Assembly (NCBI GenBank): GCA_041749075.1
Contig: JBGTBY010000030.1
Coordinates: forward strand, 62,001 to 126,000
Direction of reading: 5' to 3'
Origin: CAMTWZ01 sp041749075
GTDB lineage: Bacteria > Bacteroidota > Rhodothermia > Balneolales > HLUCCA01
DNA: 64,000 nt
Positions 51,082 through 60,122 of this stretch are shown piece after piece; position 1 is the stretch's first letter; each line of letters starts with the position of its first letter. The notes beneath the pieces are model-generated. The model was not told the origin of the DNA. It saw only the letters and a program-made list of their open reading frames with translations, and did no database searches. The position numbers and the translations under genes are program-made.

Positions 51082-52581
51082 TCAGGTCTTGAGGATGGAT
51101 GCGATGCAGACGAATCCGTATCCGATGAATAGAATGCTGTGAAACGGGACCAGTGCGATCATTCCGATGGACACACCCATCCACACTCCACCGACGAAAT
51201 ATAAGGCCATCGCCCCTTCCGCCCACGTGCTTCGGCTGATGCCATGCGTGGCGAAACGACGGGACTTCCATTTCGCGCCGAGGTCGTTCACATTGTATTT
51301 GAGTGTGGAGTGGAAGACGGCGGTTCGAGTTGTGAGTCCGTCGATCAACGCGGCCGTGGCCAGTGGCGCCATCGCCAGCAACAATGGAAAGAAGGCCGGA
51401 AAGGAACGCAGCCATTCCTTCAACGTTCCGAAAATTCCCACCCCGTAATGTCGCATGGCGGCGAAGGTGAACAGCGGGAGTAATATCACATTGATCTGAA
51501 GCAACATGAACACGGTCTGCAAGGCGGTGGGGATGGGTTTTGAACTCGAAAAGATGAACCATAACGACGCAAGGGCGAGCAATAGTCCGGCCGGAACAGC
51601 AAAGATATTCAGCATGTCGAGCAAGGCATGACCTTTCACTTTAAACGTGAGATTCGAGTTCCAAAGTGAATTCAATGTTTTGCGGATCACCTGCGCACGA
51701 CCTTTCGCCCATCGATACTGTTGGATCTTCACATCATTCACTGAGACGGGAAGCTCTGCGGGCACATCTACCCCGATGTCAAAAAACAACGTCCATCCCC
51801 TTAACTGGGCTCTGTAAGCCAAGTCCATGTCCTCGGAAATGGTATCGTGCTGCCATCCGCCCGCGTCTACCAACGCCGTTCGGCGCCAGATTCCGCCGGT
51901 GCCATTGAAGCGGATGAAGCAACCGGACGCATGTCGCGCTTGCTGCTCCACCAGATAAAAGGCATCATGAAGCAGCGCTTGGGCCAATGTGAGCCAGGAA
52001 AACTCACGGTTCATGTGTCGTGGTCGGGTCTGCACGCAGCCGATGGATTCATCCCTGAAACGGGGCATCACACGACTCAGGAAATCGGGTTCGGGCGCGA
52101 AATCGGCATCGATGATGGCGATGAAGGGGGCATCATCGTGCATCAATCCATTCGCAAGATTTCCGGCTTTGTATCCGGTCCGATCGGGGCGGCGAAGCAC
52201 TTGGATGTTGGTTCCGGATAGACGTGCTTTTTCAACGGCTATCGCGATCAATGGACCGGTTTCGGTGTCATCCGAATCATCCAAAACTTGCACCCGGAAC
52301 CGGTCTTTCGGGTAGTCTTGATTGGCGCATCGATCGATCACCCGCTCCACCACGAACACCTCATTATAGACGGGAATCTGAATGACGACGTCGAGGTGTT
52401 CACCTACGTCAAATGGCTTGGCAGGTGGTGTTTGTTTGAGTCCGTATCTCAGATACAGATAGAACAGATGGAATTGGCCGACAGAGAACGCAAGGATGAT
52501 TCCTACCGAGGCCAACGCGAACACCAATAACACCATCGAGACCCACGGGTTCTGAAACACGCTCTGCCAGAAGTCGATCAT
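51082..52581 (-). CDS. processive beta-glycosyltransferase, CesA/Csl-like family 2
   Basis: A 499-residue membrane enzyme. An N-terminal helix is followed by a GT2 domain with VVIQIPVYNEVFVVERVID, QVLDDSDDTETGPLIA, AIIDADFAPEPDFLSR, DTISEDMDLAYRAQLRG and QYRWAKGRAQVI (QXXRW-type). Four or more helices lie in the C-terminal 180 residues. Related enzymes make mannans, glucomannans and other beta-linked chains. It is first in a minus operon with a second GT, a Wzi-like barrel and a TPR protein. TATCTTGG occurs 22 nt before the start. Confidence 0.92.
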   Translation of the reverse strand: MIDFWQSVFQNPWVSMVLLVFALASVGIILAFSVGQFHLFYLYLRYGLKQTPPAKPFDVGEHLDVVIQIPVYNEVFVVERVIDRCANQDYPKDRFRVQVLDDSDDTETGPLIAIAVEKARLSGTNIQVLRRPDRTGYKAGNLANGLMHDDAPFIAIIDADFAPEPDFLSRVMPRFRDESIGCVQTRPRHMNREFSWLTLAQALLHDAFYLVEQQARHASGCFIRFNGTGGIWRRTALVDAGGWQHDTISEDMDLAYRAQLRGWTLFFDIGVDVPAELPVSVNDVKIQQYRWAKGRAQVIRKTLNSLWNSNLTFKVKGHALLDMLNIFAVPAGLLLALASLWFIFSSSKPIPTALQTVFMLLQINVILLPLFTFAAMRHYGVGIFGTLKEWLRSFPAFFPLLLAMAPLATAALIDGLTTRTAVFHSTLKYNVNDLGAKWKSRRFATHGISRSTWAEGAMALYFVGGVWMGVSIGMIALVPFHSILFIGYGFVCIASILKT

Positions 52582-52658
52582 AGATGATGGTTCATTTTTG
52601 CCAAGATAGCGGATTCCTCTTTATTATGCGGTATGGTACCACCTAATCTTTAGCATAC

Positions 52659-54506
52659 ATGAGCCATCCCCAAATCACCCGGGAAACAGCGACCATCCGG
52701 TTCGCTGGCGACTCCGGAGACGGAATGCAGCTTACCGGATCGCAGTTCACCAACACCACCGCCCTGCTGGGCAACGACCTGAGCACCTTCCCCGATTTCC
52801 CTGCGGAAATCCGCGCTCCGGCAGGTACTGTCGCCGGGGTTTCAGGCTTCCAGATCCAGTTCGGAAGTCGTGCCATCCACTCTCCGGGCGACTCCTGTGA
52901 TGTCCTCGTCGTGATGAACGCCGCAGCCTTGAAAGCGAACATCAAACATTTGAGAACGGGTGGCATCATCATCGCGAATCTGGATGGATTCGGGAAAAAA
53001 GATCTTTCTCTGGCCAGGTACAAAGCCGAAGCCGATCCTCTGCTCGAAGTCCAAACCACAGGTTATACCGTTGTACCGGTGGATGTGACCAAGCTCACCC
53101 GCGCCAGCCTGGTCGATTCCGGACTCACCGTCAAAGACATCGATCGATGCAAGAACATGTTTGTTCTGGGCATTGTGTATTGGTTATATAGCCGTTCGAT
53201 GGATCCCACGATCGATTTTTTAAGCAAGAAATTCGCAAAGAAGCCGGATCTGGCCAATGCCAACATCAAAGCGCTCAAAGACGGCTATACCTATGGCAAC
53301 GCCACGCAGCTTTTTTCGGAACGCTACATGCTGGAGCCGGCTCGCATCGAATCGGGCACGTATCGGAACATCACCGGAAACGAAGCGACGGTTTTGGCCA
53401 TCACTGCGGCCGGACAAACATCCAAACTTCCGGTATTTCTTGGCTCCTATCCCATCACCCCGGCATCCGACATCCTTCATGGACTGTCAAAAATGAAGCA
53501 TTTCGGGGTCACGACATTTCAAGCAGAAGATGAGATCGCAGCGGTGACGTCTGCGATCGGAGCGGCATATGGAGGCAGCTTGGCGCTCACGACGAGTTCG
53601 GGTCCGGGCATCGCGCTCAAAACCGAAGCCATCACGCTGGCCATGATGTACGAACTGCCACTGGTGATCATCAATGTGCAACGTGCCGGACCCAGTACCG
53701 GCATGCCCACCAAAACCGAACAGGCCGATCTTCTGCAAGCCGTGTACGGACGTGCCGGTGAAAGCCCCATTGTGGTGCTCGCGGCCGCATCCCCTGCGGA
53801 TTGTTTTGATGTGACCTATCAAGCCTGCCAGATCGCCTTGGAACACATGATTCCGGTGATGATGCTGTCGGATGGGTACATCGCGAATGGCGCTGAGCCA
53901 TGGCGTTTTCCGAACTCCGACACACTTCCTCCGATCCATGTGTCGTTCGCCAAACCGAGAAAAGAAGACGACGAGCCCTTCATGCCATACAGTAGAAATG
54001 AAGCCTTCGTGCGACCATGGGCCATTCCCGGCACAAAAGGATTGGAACACCGCATCGGCGGATTGGAGAAGGAACATGGTACCGGAAACATCAGTTATGA
54101 TTCCGACAACCATCAGATCATGACCACGATGCGCGAGAACAAACGAAATGCCGTTGCCGACCGGCTTCCCCTCCTTCAAATGGAAGAAGGCGAGCCGACT
54201 GGTGATCTGTTGGTGATTGGATGGGGCGGAACCTTGGGTTCGATCAAGCAAGCCGTGATGGAAACCCGTGCTTTGGGGCACAAGGTTTCTCAGATTCATT
54301 TGCGCCAACTCGCACCGTTTCCAAAAAACTTGGGCGAGATCTTAGGTGGATTCAAGAACATCCTGGTTCCCGAAATCAACAGTGGACAGTTGGTTCGCCT
54401 GCTTCGCGACCAATACCACGTTCCTGCAAAAGGATTTAACCGAGTGAGAGGTATACCTTTCACCGTCGAAGAATTGAAAAACGCGTTTATCAACGAGGTG
54501 AATTGA
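52659..54506 (+). CDS. korA: 2-oxoacid:ferredoxin oxidoreductase, fused gamma-alpha subunit
   Basis: A 615-residue cytosolic subunit of 2-oxoglutarate (or related 2-oxoacid) ferredoxin oxidoreductase. The gamma-type domain comes first (about 10-190: TIRFAGDSGDGMQLTGSQF, FPAEIRAPAGTVAGVSGFQI), then the alpha domain with GSYPITPASDILHGLSK, QAEDEIAAVTSAIGAAYGG and AGPSTGMPTKTEQADL. The C-terminus carries the transketolase-like domain ending FTVEELKNAFI. The enzyme links a 2-oxoacid, CoA and oxidised ferredoxin to acyl-CoA, CO2 and reduced ferredoxin. The stop overlaps korB by 1 nt. Confidence 0.95.
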   Translation: MSHPQITRETATIRFAGDSGDGMQLTGSQFTNTTALLGNDLSTFPDFPAEIRAPAGTVAGVSGFQIQFGSRAIHSPGDSCDVLVVMNAAALKANIKHLRTGGIIIANLDGFGKKDLSLARYKAEADPLLEVQTTGYTVVPVDVTKLTRASLVDSGLTVKDIDRCKNMFVLGIVYWLYSRSMDPTIDFLSKKFAKKPDLANANIKALKDGYTYGNATQLFSERYMLEPARIESGTYRNITGNEATVLAITAAGQTSKLPVFLGSYPITPASDILHGLSKMKHFGVTTFQAEDEIAAVTSAIGAAYGGSLALTTSSGPGIALKTEAITLAMMYELPLVIINVQRAGPSTGMPTKTEQADLLQAVYGRAGESPIVVLAAASPADCFDVTYQACQIALEHMIPVMMLSDGYIANGAEPWRFPNSDTLPPIHVSFAKPRKEDDEPFMPYSRNEAFVRPWAIPGTKGLEHRIGGLEKEHGTGNISYDSDNHQIMTTMRENKRNAVADRLPLLQMEEGEPTGDLLVIGWGGTLGSIKQAVMETRALGHKVSQIHLRQLAPFPKNLGEILGGFKNILVPEINSGQLVRLLRDQYHVPAKGFNRVRGIPFTVEELKNAFINEVN

Positions 54507-55519
54507 TGGAAGCCACACTCACAAGCAAAGATTTCGCATCAGACCAGGATGTGCGCTGGTGTCCCGGATGCGGCGATTACACCATCCTCAAGCAAGTTCA
54601 ATCCGTGATGCCGGATCTCGGCATCCCGCGTGAGAACATCGTGTTCGTGGCTGGGATCGGCTGCTCGAGCCGCTTCCCATATTACATGAACACCTATGGC
54701 ATGCACACGATCCATGGTCGGGCTCCGGCCATCGCTACTGGACTCAAAATATCGCGTCCAGATCTGAGCATTTGGATGATCACGGGGGATGGGGATGCGC
54801 TTTCGATCGGTGGAAATCACATCATCCATGCCTTGCGGCGGAATGTGGACATGAACATCCTTCTGTTCAACAACGAAATCTACGGGCTCACGAAAGGTCA
54901 GTACTCCCCGACATCCCGCCCGGGATCGGTCACCAAATCGACACCCATGGGTTCGTTGGATCATCCCTTCAATCCGCTGTCGCTTGCACTTGGTGCCGAT
55001 GCCGGATTCGTGGCCCGCGCCATGGACCGCGATCCGAAACACCTCAACCAGATGCTTCTGAGAAGCGCCCAGCACGAAGGAACATCCTTTTTGGAGATCT
55101 ATCAGAACTGCGTGGTCTTCAATGATGGTACGTTCGATTTATATACAGACAAGGTGTCGCGTCCGGGTTCGGCTCTGTATCTGGAACATGAAAAACCGAT
55201 GATCTTCGGCGAAAACAGAGACAAAGGCGTTCGTTTGGATGGATTGAGACCTGAAGTGGTCACCTTAGGGGATGGGGTTTCGCAAGAGGACCTGTGGATT
55301 CACGACGAACATGATGCCGTGAAAGCCTACATCTTGTCGAGGTTTTTCGCAGTTGGGAATGAAGACGGATTTCCGCGTCCGTTCGGCGTTCTGTTCGAAA
55401 GCAAACGCCCGGCCTACGACAAGCAAGTGGCGGCGCAAATGGCCGCCGCCAAAACCCGCCATGGCGCACCGGATCTCGACGCCCTGCTCAAAGGAAATGA
55501 AACCTGGACGGTCGCATGA
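54506..55519 (+). CDS. korB: 2-oxoacid:ferredoxin oxidoreductase, beta subunit
   Basis: A 337-residue partner of korA that binds thiamine diphosphate and an iron-sulfur cluster. Key parts are VRWCPGCGDYTILKQVQ (Cys ligands), GIGCSSRFPYYMNTYGMHTI, IHGRAPAIATGLK, the TPP motif MITGDGDALSIGGNHIIHAL with FNNEIYGLTKGQYSP, and SFLEIYQNCVVFND. A TTG directly precedes the ATG; the ATG at 54506 gives a TGATG junction with korA and is preferred. The next gene overlaps by 4 nt. Confidence 0.96.
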   Translation: MEATLTSKDFASDQDVRWCPGCGDYTILKQVQSVMPDLGIPRENIVFVAGIGCSSRFPYYMNTYGMHTIHGRAPAIATGLKISRPDLSIWMITGDGDALSIGGNHIIHALRRNVDMNILLFNNEIYGLTKGQYSPTSRPGSVTKSTPMGSLDHPFNPLSLALGADAGFVARAMDRDPKHLNQMLLRSAQHEGTSFLEIYQNCVVFNDGTFDLYTDKVSRPGSALYLEHEKPMIFGENRDKGVRLDGLRPEVVTLGDGVSQEDLWIHDEHDAVKAYILSRFFAVGNEDGFPRPFGVLFESKRPAYDKQVAAQMAAAKTRHGAPDLDALLKGNETWTVA

Positions 55520-56217
55520 CCGACACCGATACCTATCGTTACACCTTTTCATTCGATGACGGAAGTCGGATCAGTTTGGATGTGATCTTGGATTCGGTGG
55601 ATCTGACCTACCGAAATCCGCCACCTGCCGAATTACCGGAATGGACGAAGTTGGAGTACATGCAGTGCTTGAACTGTCCGCTGGATTCGAACGTGGTCAC
55701 GCACTGCCCAGTGGCCGTGAATCTCGTGCAGGTTTCGGATGCCTTCAACGAAACCATCTCCTATCGCAACGCGGTGATCACCATCCGCACAAAAGAACGC
55801 ACCTACATGAAAGAATGTGGCGTTCAAGAAGGATTGGGCGCCTTGCTAGGTATCGTGATGGCCACGAGCGGATGTCCGGTTCTCGACAAACTTCGTCCCA
55901 TGGTTCGCACCCACCTCCCGTTCTCCTCCTTCCGCGAAATCTTGTATCGCGCCGTGTCGATGTACATCATGGCCCAGCAGTTCCGCGAGAAAAAAGGCTT
56001 GGAAGCCCGCTACGACCTAGGCGGACTCCGCGAAATCTATGAAGCCGTTTCGGATGTGAACCATGCCATGAGCAACCGCATGCGCGCGCATTTCGATGAA
56101 GACGCCAACGTGAATGCCATTGTGGTTCTCAACTGCATGGCTCAATTCACGGCCATCACGTTGGAAGACGACCTGCTCGACGAACTCGACGTCCTATTCA
56201 AGGCCTACTATTCCTGA
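55516..56217 (+). CDS. Cys-rich cytosolic protein in the kor operon
   Basis: A 233-residue protein whose family I do not recognise with certainty. Cys residues cluster in MQCLNCPLDSNVVTHCPVA (about residues 53-70), YMKECGVQEGLG (about 100) and ATSGCPVLDKLRPM (about 118), which looks like a metal or Fe-S site. The C-terminal 120 residues are helical (ILYRAVSMYIMAQQFREKKG). No signal peptide or TM helix. The ATGA overlap with korB suggests a role with the oxidoreductase, for example as an accessory redox or maturation protein. That is inference. Its 3' end overlaps the convergent yedK gene by 24 nt. Confidence 0.75.
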   Translation: MTDTDTYRYTFSFDDGSRISLDVILDSVDLTYRNPPPAELPEWTKLEYMQCLNCPLDSNVVTHCPVAVNLVQVSDAFNETISYRNAVITIRTKERTYMKECGVQEGLGALLGIVMATSGCPVLDKLRPMVRTHLPFSSFREILYRAVSMYIMAQQFREKKGLEARYDLGGLREIYEAVSDVNHAMSNRMRAHFDEDANVNAIVVLNCMAQFTAITLEDDLLDELDVLFKAYYS

Positions 56218-56862
56218 ATCGTTTTCGGACGGTTTGTTCAAGCGCTTGTCGGCCGGTGTGAGAAGGATGCGGGAGGAATCGACATCCAACAACATATCGA
56301 GATGGTCACGAACCGAAATGTCGTTGTTCAGCCAATCCTTGTGACGTGATGTCGGTAGCATCACCGGCATCCGATGATGCCAATGCGACATCGACTCATC
56401 CGCCTCCGTGGTGATGATGCTATACGTGAACACATCCTGCCCATCTGGAGAGGCCCAGCGGTCCCACAATCCTGCAAATGTCATGATGGCTCGGTCGGGA
56501 AGGTGGATGTAGACCGGCTCTTTGGCTTTGTCGTCGGGTTTCCATTCAAAGAATCCGTTCGTTGGAATCAGACACCGCCTCCGCTCCAACAACCGACTGA
56601 AGGCCGGCTTTTCGTGAAGCGTCTCGCGCCGCGCATTGATCATCTTGTACCCGATCTTGGCTTCTTTGGCCCATGAGGGGATGAGTCCCCAACGAAATAT
56701 GGGGATCACCGGAACCTTGTCTTTCCCAATCGCCACGACCGGCATCATCGCTCCCGGCGTCACATTGTAATTCGGGAAAATGGAGCCCTGTTGCGAGACC
56801 AATGCCTCGAAGAACGATTCCAGATCTTCAGATGACGTGAAAAAGGTGTATCGGCCGCACAC
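56194..56862 (-). CDS. yedK: SOS response-associated peptidase/abasic-site processing protein (YedK/HMCES)
   Basis: A 222-residue SRAP-domain protein that crosslinks to abasic sites in single-stranded DNA through its N-terminal Cys2. The start must be the GTG at 56862, because it gives MCGRYTFF with Cys2; the longer frame to 57027 runs through repeats. Other conserved parts are MINARRETLHEKPAF, RRRCLIPTNGFFEWK (with the Asn and Glu active residues) and SHWHHRMPVMLP (His). It shields abasic sites during replication. DNA polymerase IV is nearby, but no LexA site is evident. Confidence 0.95.
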   Translation of the reverse strand: MCGRYTFFTSSEDLESFFEALVSQQGSIFPNYNVTPGAMMPVVAIGKDKVPVIPIFRWGLIPSWAKEAKIGYKMINARRETLHEKPAFSRLLERRRCLIPTNGFFEWKPDDKAKEPVYIHLPDRAIMTFAGLWDRWASPDGQDVFTYSIITTEADESMSHWHHRMPVMLPTSRHKDWLNNDISVRDHLDMLLDVDSSRILLTPADKRLNKPSENDSGIVGLE

Positions 56863-56892
56863 AGTGGTTTGTTGTTCGTTGTTTGACGTAGA

Positions 56893-56986
56893 AAGTAGGA
56901 AGTAGGAAGCAGGAAGTAGGAAGTAGGAAGAAAAGTAGCATGAGATTTCCGATTCCTGATTCCCGATTCCCGATTCCCGATTCCCG
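56893..56986. repeat. two word islands (AAGTAGG and GATTCCC types) upstream of yedK
   Basis: From 56893 to 56930 the words AAGTAGG/AAGCAGG repeat five times. From 56950 to 56986 GATTCCC/GATTCCT repeats five times. The second word also occurs, in both orientations, at 58708-58780. The region lies between divergent genes and would be in the yedK leader. Confidence 0.65.
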
Positions 56987-57056
56987 TCTGCATTCTTTTT
57001 TCCATACATTGCCAATTGCACTGTCAAACCCTTAATGCGTTAAATGTATCGTTAAC

Positions 57057-58682
57057 ATGCTAGACATCGTCATCTTTACCTTGTATATCCTGACCATCAT
57101 CGGATTGGGATTATGGGTCTCCCGCACTAAAAAAGGACATCAGACCAACGTCAACGATTATTTCCTTGCGGGAAAGACCTTGCCGTGGTGGGCGATCGGC
57201 GCTTCGTTGATCGCGGCGAACATCTCAGCCGAGCAATTCATCGGCATGTCGGGTTCGGGGTTTGCGATTGGCTTGGCTATCGCGTCTTATGAATGGATGG
57301 CGGCGTTAACGCTCATTCTGGTCGCCAAATTCCTTCTTCCCATTTTCATTGAAAAAGGGCTGTACACCATTCCTCAATTCATCGAGCAACGGTTCAACGG
57401 CACCCTGAAAACCATCTTGGCCGTTTTCTGGATCGCTCTGTTCATCTTCGTGAACCTGACCTCGGTTCTGTATCTCGGCGCGAAAGCCATTGATACGATC
57501 GTGGGAATCGGAGACGGTGCCTATCTCATGCCGGGAATCTTGTTTCTTGGCTTGCTTGCCGCGTCCTATTCCCTCTATGGCGGATTGGCCGCTGTGGCCT
57601 GGACCGATGTGGTGCAAGTGGTTCTTCTCATCGTGGGCGGCCTCCTCACCAGTTTCATCGCCCTCGACGCGCTCACACCGAATGGTGGAGTGGTCGCGGG
57701 TTTCACCCACATGATGGATGTGGCCGGCGACAAATTCCATATGATTTTAGATAAAGGACATCCCGAATTCAACAACCTTCCCGGTATCGGCGTGCTCATT
57801 GGCGGGATGTGGGTGGCCAACGTGTATTATTGGGGTTTCAACCAGTACATCATCCAGCGCGCATTGGCCGCAAAATCCTTGCAAGAAGCCCAAAAAGGTC
57901 TTCTGTTCGCCGCCGGCATGAAGATGATCCTTCCTTTGATCGTGGTCATTCCGGGCATCATCGCGTATGTCATGTTCATGGCACCGAGTGGAACCGCCAC
58001 CATCCCAGGCGTTCAAGATGCCTTTTTGAACAGCAATGGCAGCATCCAGTACGACAACGCCTATCCGTGGCTGGTGAAAAGCTTCATCCCGGCTGGTATC
58101 AAAGGCTTGGTGATCGCCGCCCTAGTGGCCGCCATCGTCTCATCGTTGGCATCGATGCTCAACTCGGTTTCCACCATCTTCACGATGGACATCTACCATC
58201 CCTACATCAAGCCCGATGCCACCGACAAGCAGATGCTGTTTACGGGTCGTGCTACCGCCGCCGCCGCTTTGGTCATCGCCAGCGTGATCGCACCACTCCT
58301 AGCCGGACAAGCCCAGATTTTCCAATACATCCAAGAATACACGGGCTTAGTGAGTCCGGGTATTTTGGCGGTGTTCCTGATGGGTCTGTTCTGGAAGAAA
58401 ACCACCGCCAAGGCCGCGGTGATCGGTGTGATCGCCTCCATCGGTATCGCCTTCCTGCTCAAACTTCCGGCCGTGGCACTTCCCTTCCTCGACCAGATGT
58501 TCTATACCGCCATCCTCACCATGGTCTTGATGGTCGGCATCAGCCTCACCACCAACGCAGGTGATGACGACGAGAAAGCCATCCGCCTCACCTCGGAAAC
58601 CTTCCGCACCACCAAAGGCTTCGCTATCGGATCGTATGTGCTGATGGTGGTTCTGGCGTTGTTGTATACGGTTTTCTGGTAA
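57057..58682 (+). CDS. sodium/solute symporter, SSS (SGLT) family
   Basis: A 541-residue integral membrane transporter with about 13-14 helices. It has the family features NDYFLAGKTLPWWAIGASLI, AANISAEQFIGMSGSGFAIG, YSLYGGLAAVAWTDVVQ and YYWGFNQYIIQRALAAKSLQ (the sugar-cotransporter signature region). The length and motifs resemble the vSGLT/sialic-acid/sugar branch, which couples uptake to sodium. The substrate is not certain; a sugar or inositol is most likely. The last codons form one arm of a perfect 15-bp hairpin. Confidence 0.93.
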   Translation: MLDIVIFTLYILTIIGLGLWVSRTKKGHQTNVNDYFLAGKTLPWWAIGASLIAANISAEQFIGMSGSGFAIGLAIASYEWMAALTLILVAKFLLPIFIEKGLYTIPQFIEQRFNGTLKTILAVFWIALFIFVNLTSVLYLGAKAIDTIVGIGDGAYLMPGILFLGLLAASYSLYGGLAAVAWTDVVQVVLLIVGGLLTSFIALDALTPNGGVVAGFTHMMDVAGDKFHMILDKGHPEFNNLPGIGVLIGGMWVANVYYWGFNQYIIQRALAAKSLQEAQKGLLFAAGMKMILPLIVVIPGIIAYVMFMAPSGTATIPGVQDAFLNSNGSIQYDNAYPWLVKSFIPAGIKGLVIAALVAAIVSSLASMLNSVSTIFTMDIYHPYIKPDATDKQMLFTGRATAAAALVIASVIAPLLAGQAQIFQYIQEYTGLVSPGILAVFLMGLFWKKTTAKAAVIGVIASIGIAFLLKLPAVALPFLDQMFYTAILTMVLMVGISLTTNAGDDDEKAIRLTSETFRTTKGFAIGSYVLMVVLALLYTVFW

Positions 58683-58707
58683 TCCGGCGGACGCCGGATT
58701 ACCAGAA
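58674..58707. repeat. perfect 15-bp hairpin over the symporter stop codon
   Basis: TTCTGGTAATCCGGC and its exact complement are separated by GGAC. The left arm includes the final Trp and stop codons of the symporter. No T run follows, so it may stabilise the mRNA 3' end rather than terminate. Confidence 0.75.
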
Positions 58708-58780
58708 ATCAGGAATCAGTGAGCGGGAATCGGGAAGAGTGACCTTAACACATTCTTCCCGATTCCCGATTCCTGATTCC
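58708..58780. repeat. quasi-palindromic word island (AATCGGG/GATTCCC type)
   Basis: The left arm (58708-58739) has AATCAGG, AATCAGT, GGGAATCGGGAAGA. The right arm (about 58754-58780) has TCTTCCCGATTCCCGATTCC and TGATTCC, nearly complementary, with a loop of about 14 nt. It fills the gap between the convergent symporter and dinB genes and touches the dinB stop codon. Confidence 0.7.
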
Positions 58781-60088
58781 TCATCTCTCAAAAAAATGCG
58801 TCTTCCCTTCCACGTCGTGCTGCTCGGCGGCGCGGATGATGGTATCGATGCCGTATCGGTTGTTGATGCCGTCGATGGCTTGATATAACCCGCTCAGACC
58901 TTCATCCTCCTGGAAAAAGAGCTCGGTCTGCCGACCAAGGGTGAGGTCGATCGTGTGCAGCCCGATGCCTCGCAACCGCATTCCTTCTTTGAGGAAGCGG
59001 TTCACCAACGGCATCGCGCCTTTCAGGCATCCATCCAGCACATAATCGTCGAGATTGGTGTGACCCGGCGTGTTGAAGATGAAGGAAACGCCCTTCCAGT
59101 CCACATCCTGAAACCGGATGTATCCGGCGTATTTCATGGCTTTGCGTTGGTAGCCGCGCATTCGGTAGCAGAGTTGGGTCACGGCTTTGTTGATTTCCCC
59201 TTCGATGGTGATGGGGTCGCGCGTCCAGTCCGAAAACGTGTGCATGTAGCTGATCTCCTTGGGCACGTGCTCGGTGGGGTCCACCACCTTGGCGCGGTCT
59301 TTCCCGACTACGGTTTCGAAAAGCATCTTCCCGAAATAATCGCCGAACAGGTCCTGAAACGCCCCTGGCCCCTGCCGAACCGCATCGGCGATCGTGCTCA
59401 GGCCGCGGCCTTGCAACTTGGCGAAGCGCCTCGATCCCACGCCCCACACCTCATTGAGCGGAAGCGGATGCAGCACGACACGGGCGTCTTCCTCCGTGAG
59501 CACCAGCACACAGCCGTTCGGTTTGCGCAGGTCGGATGCCAGCTTCGCATAGGTTTTCGAGAACGACACCCCCACCGAGCTGATCAGCCCGGTTTTGCGA
59601 TAGACCGTGTTCTTCACCTCGTTGGCCAGTTTGTGGATGTCGGCCGTGGGCAGTTTGCGCCAATGGGTCACATCCAGAAAAAACTCATCCATCGAATAGC
59701 CTTCCACATCCGGTGAAAACGAATCCAACGCGGCGCGGATCTGCTTGGAAATGGCCTGGTACTTCTCATAATGTACCTGCATGAACACGATGTACGGGCA
59801 GATCTGGGTGGCCTCGAAGGCGCTCATCGCCGTTTTGATGCCCAGTTTGCGAGCCTCATAGCTCGATGTGGCCACGATGCCGCGTGCCGTGCCATTTTCT
59901 TTGCGCCAGCCGCCGACGATGATGGGGATGCCGTACAGGTCGTACGACAGTTGCTCCACTTGGGCGTAGAAGCAGTTCATGTCCAGATGCAGATACAGCC
60001 TCGGCCGGACATCCACATGCTGCTGCGCCGCGGATATCGTGTTGTAGAGGGTGATCCGATGGACATTTCGGTTCAAGTCATAGGCCAT
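58781..60088 (-). CDS. dinB: DNA polymerase IV-type Y-family translesion polymerase
   Basis: A 435-residue error-prone polymerase. The palm carboxylates are in YLHLDMNCFYAQVEQLS and GYSMDEFFLDVTHW. Between them lie GIVATSSYEARKLGIKTAMS and AISKQIRAALDSFSP. The thumb has SVGVSFSKTYAKLASDLRKP and NEVWGVGSRRFAKL (helix-hairpin-helix). The little-finger domain completes the family layout, though the 20-residue N-terminal extension and the overall length exceed E. coli DinB. No clear C-terminal beta-clamp motif is seen. The start codon is embedded in a word repeat shared with the upstream gene's stop. It bypasses damaged bases. Confidence 0.95.
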   Translation of the reverse strand: MAYDLNRNVHRITLYNTISAAQQHVDVRPRLYLHLDMNCFYAQVEQLSYDLYGIPIIVGGWRKENGTARGIVATSSYEARKLGIKTAMSAFEATQICPYIVFMQVHYEKYQAISKQIRAALDSFSPDVEGYSMDEFFLDVTHWRKLPTADIHKLANEVKNTVYRKTGLISSVGVSFSKTYAKLASDLRKPNGCVLVLTEEDARVVLHPLPLNEVWGVGSRRFAKLQGRGLSTIADAVRQGPGAFQDLFGDYFGKMLFETVVGKDRAKVVDPTEHVPKEISYMHTFSDWTRDPITIEGEINKAVTQLCYRMRGYQRKAMKYAGYIRFQDVDWKGVSFIFNTPGHTNLDDYVLDGCLKGAMPLVNRFLKEGMRLRGIGLHTIDLTLGRQTELFFQEDEGLSGLYQAIDGINNRYGIDTIIRAAEQHDVEGKTHFFER

Positions 60089-60122
60089 ACGGTCTACCGC
60101 CTACGGTTTACCATCTACGGTC
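60086..60122. repeat. word repeat (GTAGACCGT type) joining two genes
   Basis: On the minus strand the words ACCGTAG, AAACCGTAG, GGTAGACCGT run through the last codons and stop of the small upstream gene and into the dinB start ATG. The same words occur at 60405-60470. Confidence 0.65.

Noticed and set aside
56893..56986. Regular short repeats considered as a CRISPR array.
   Set aside because: Repeat words are only 7 nt with no unique spacers of constant length, and no cas genes are near.
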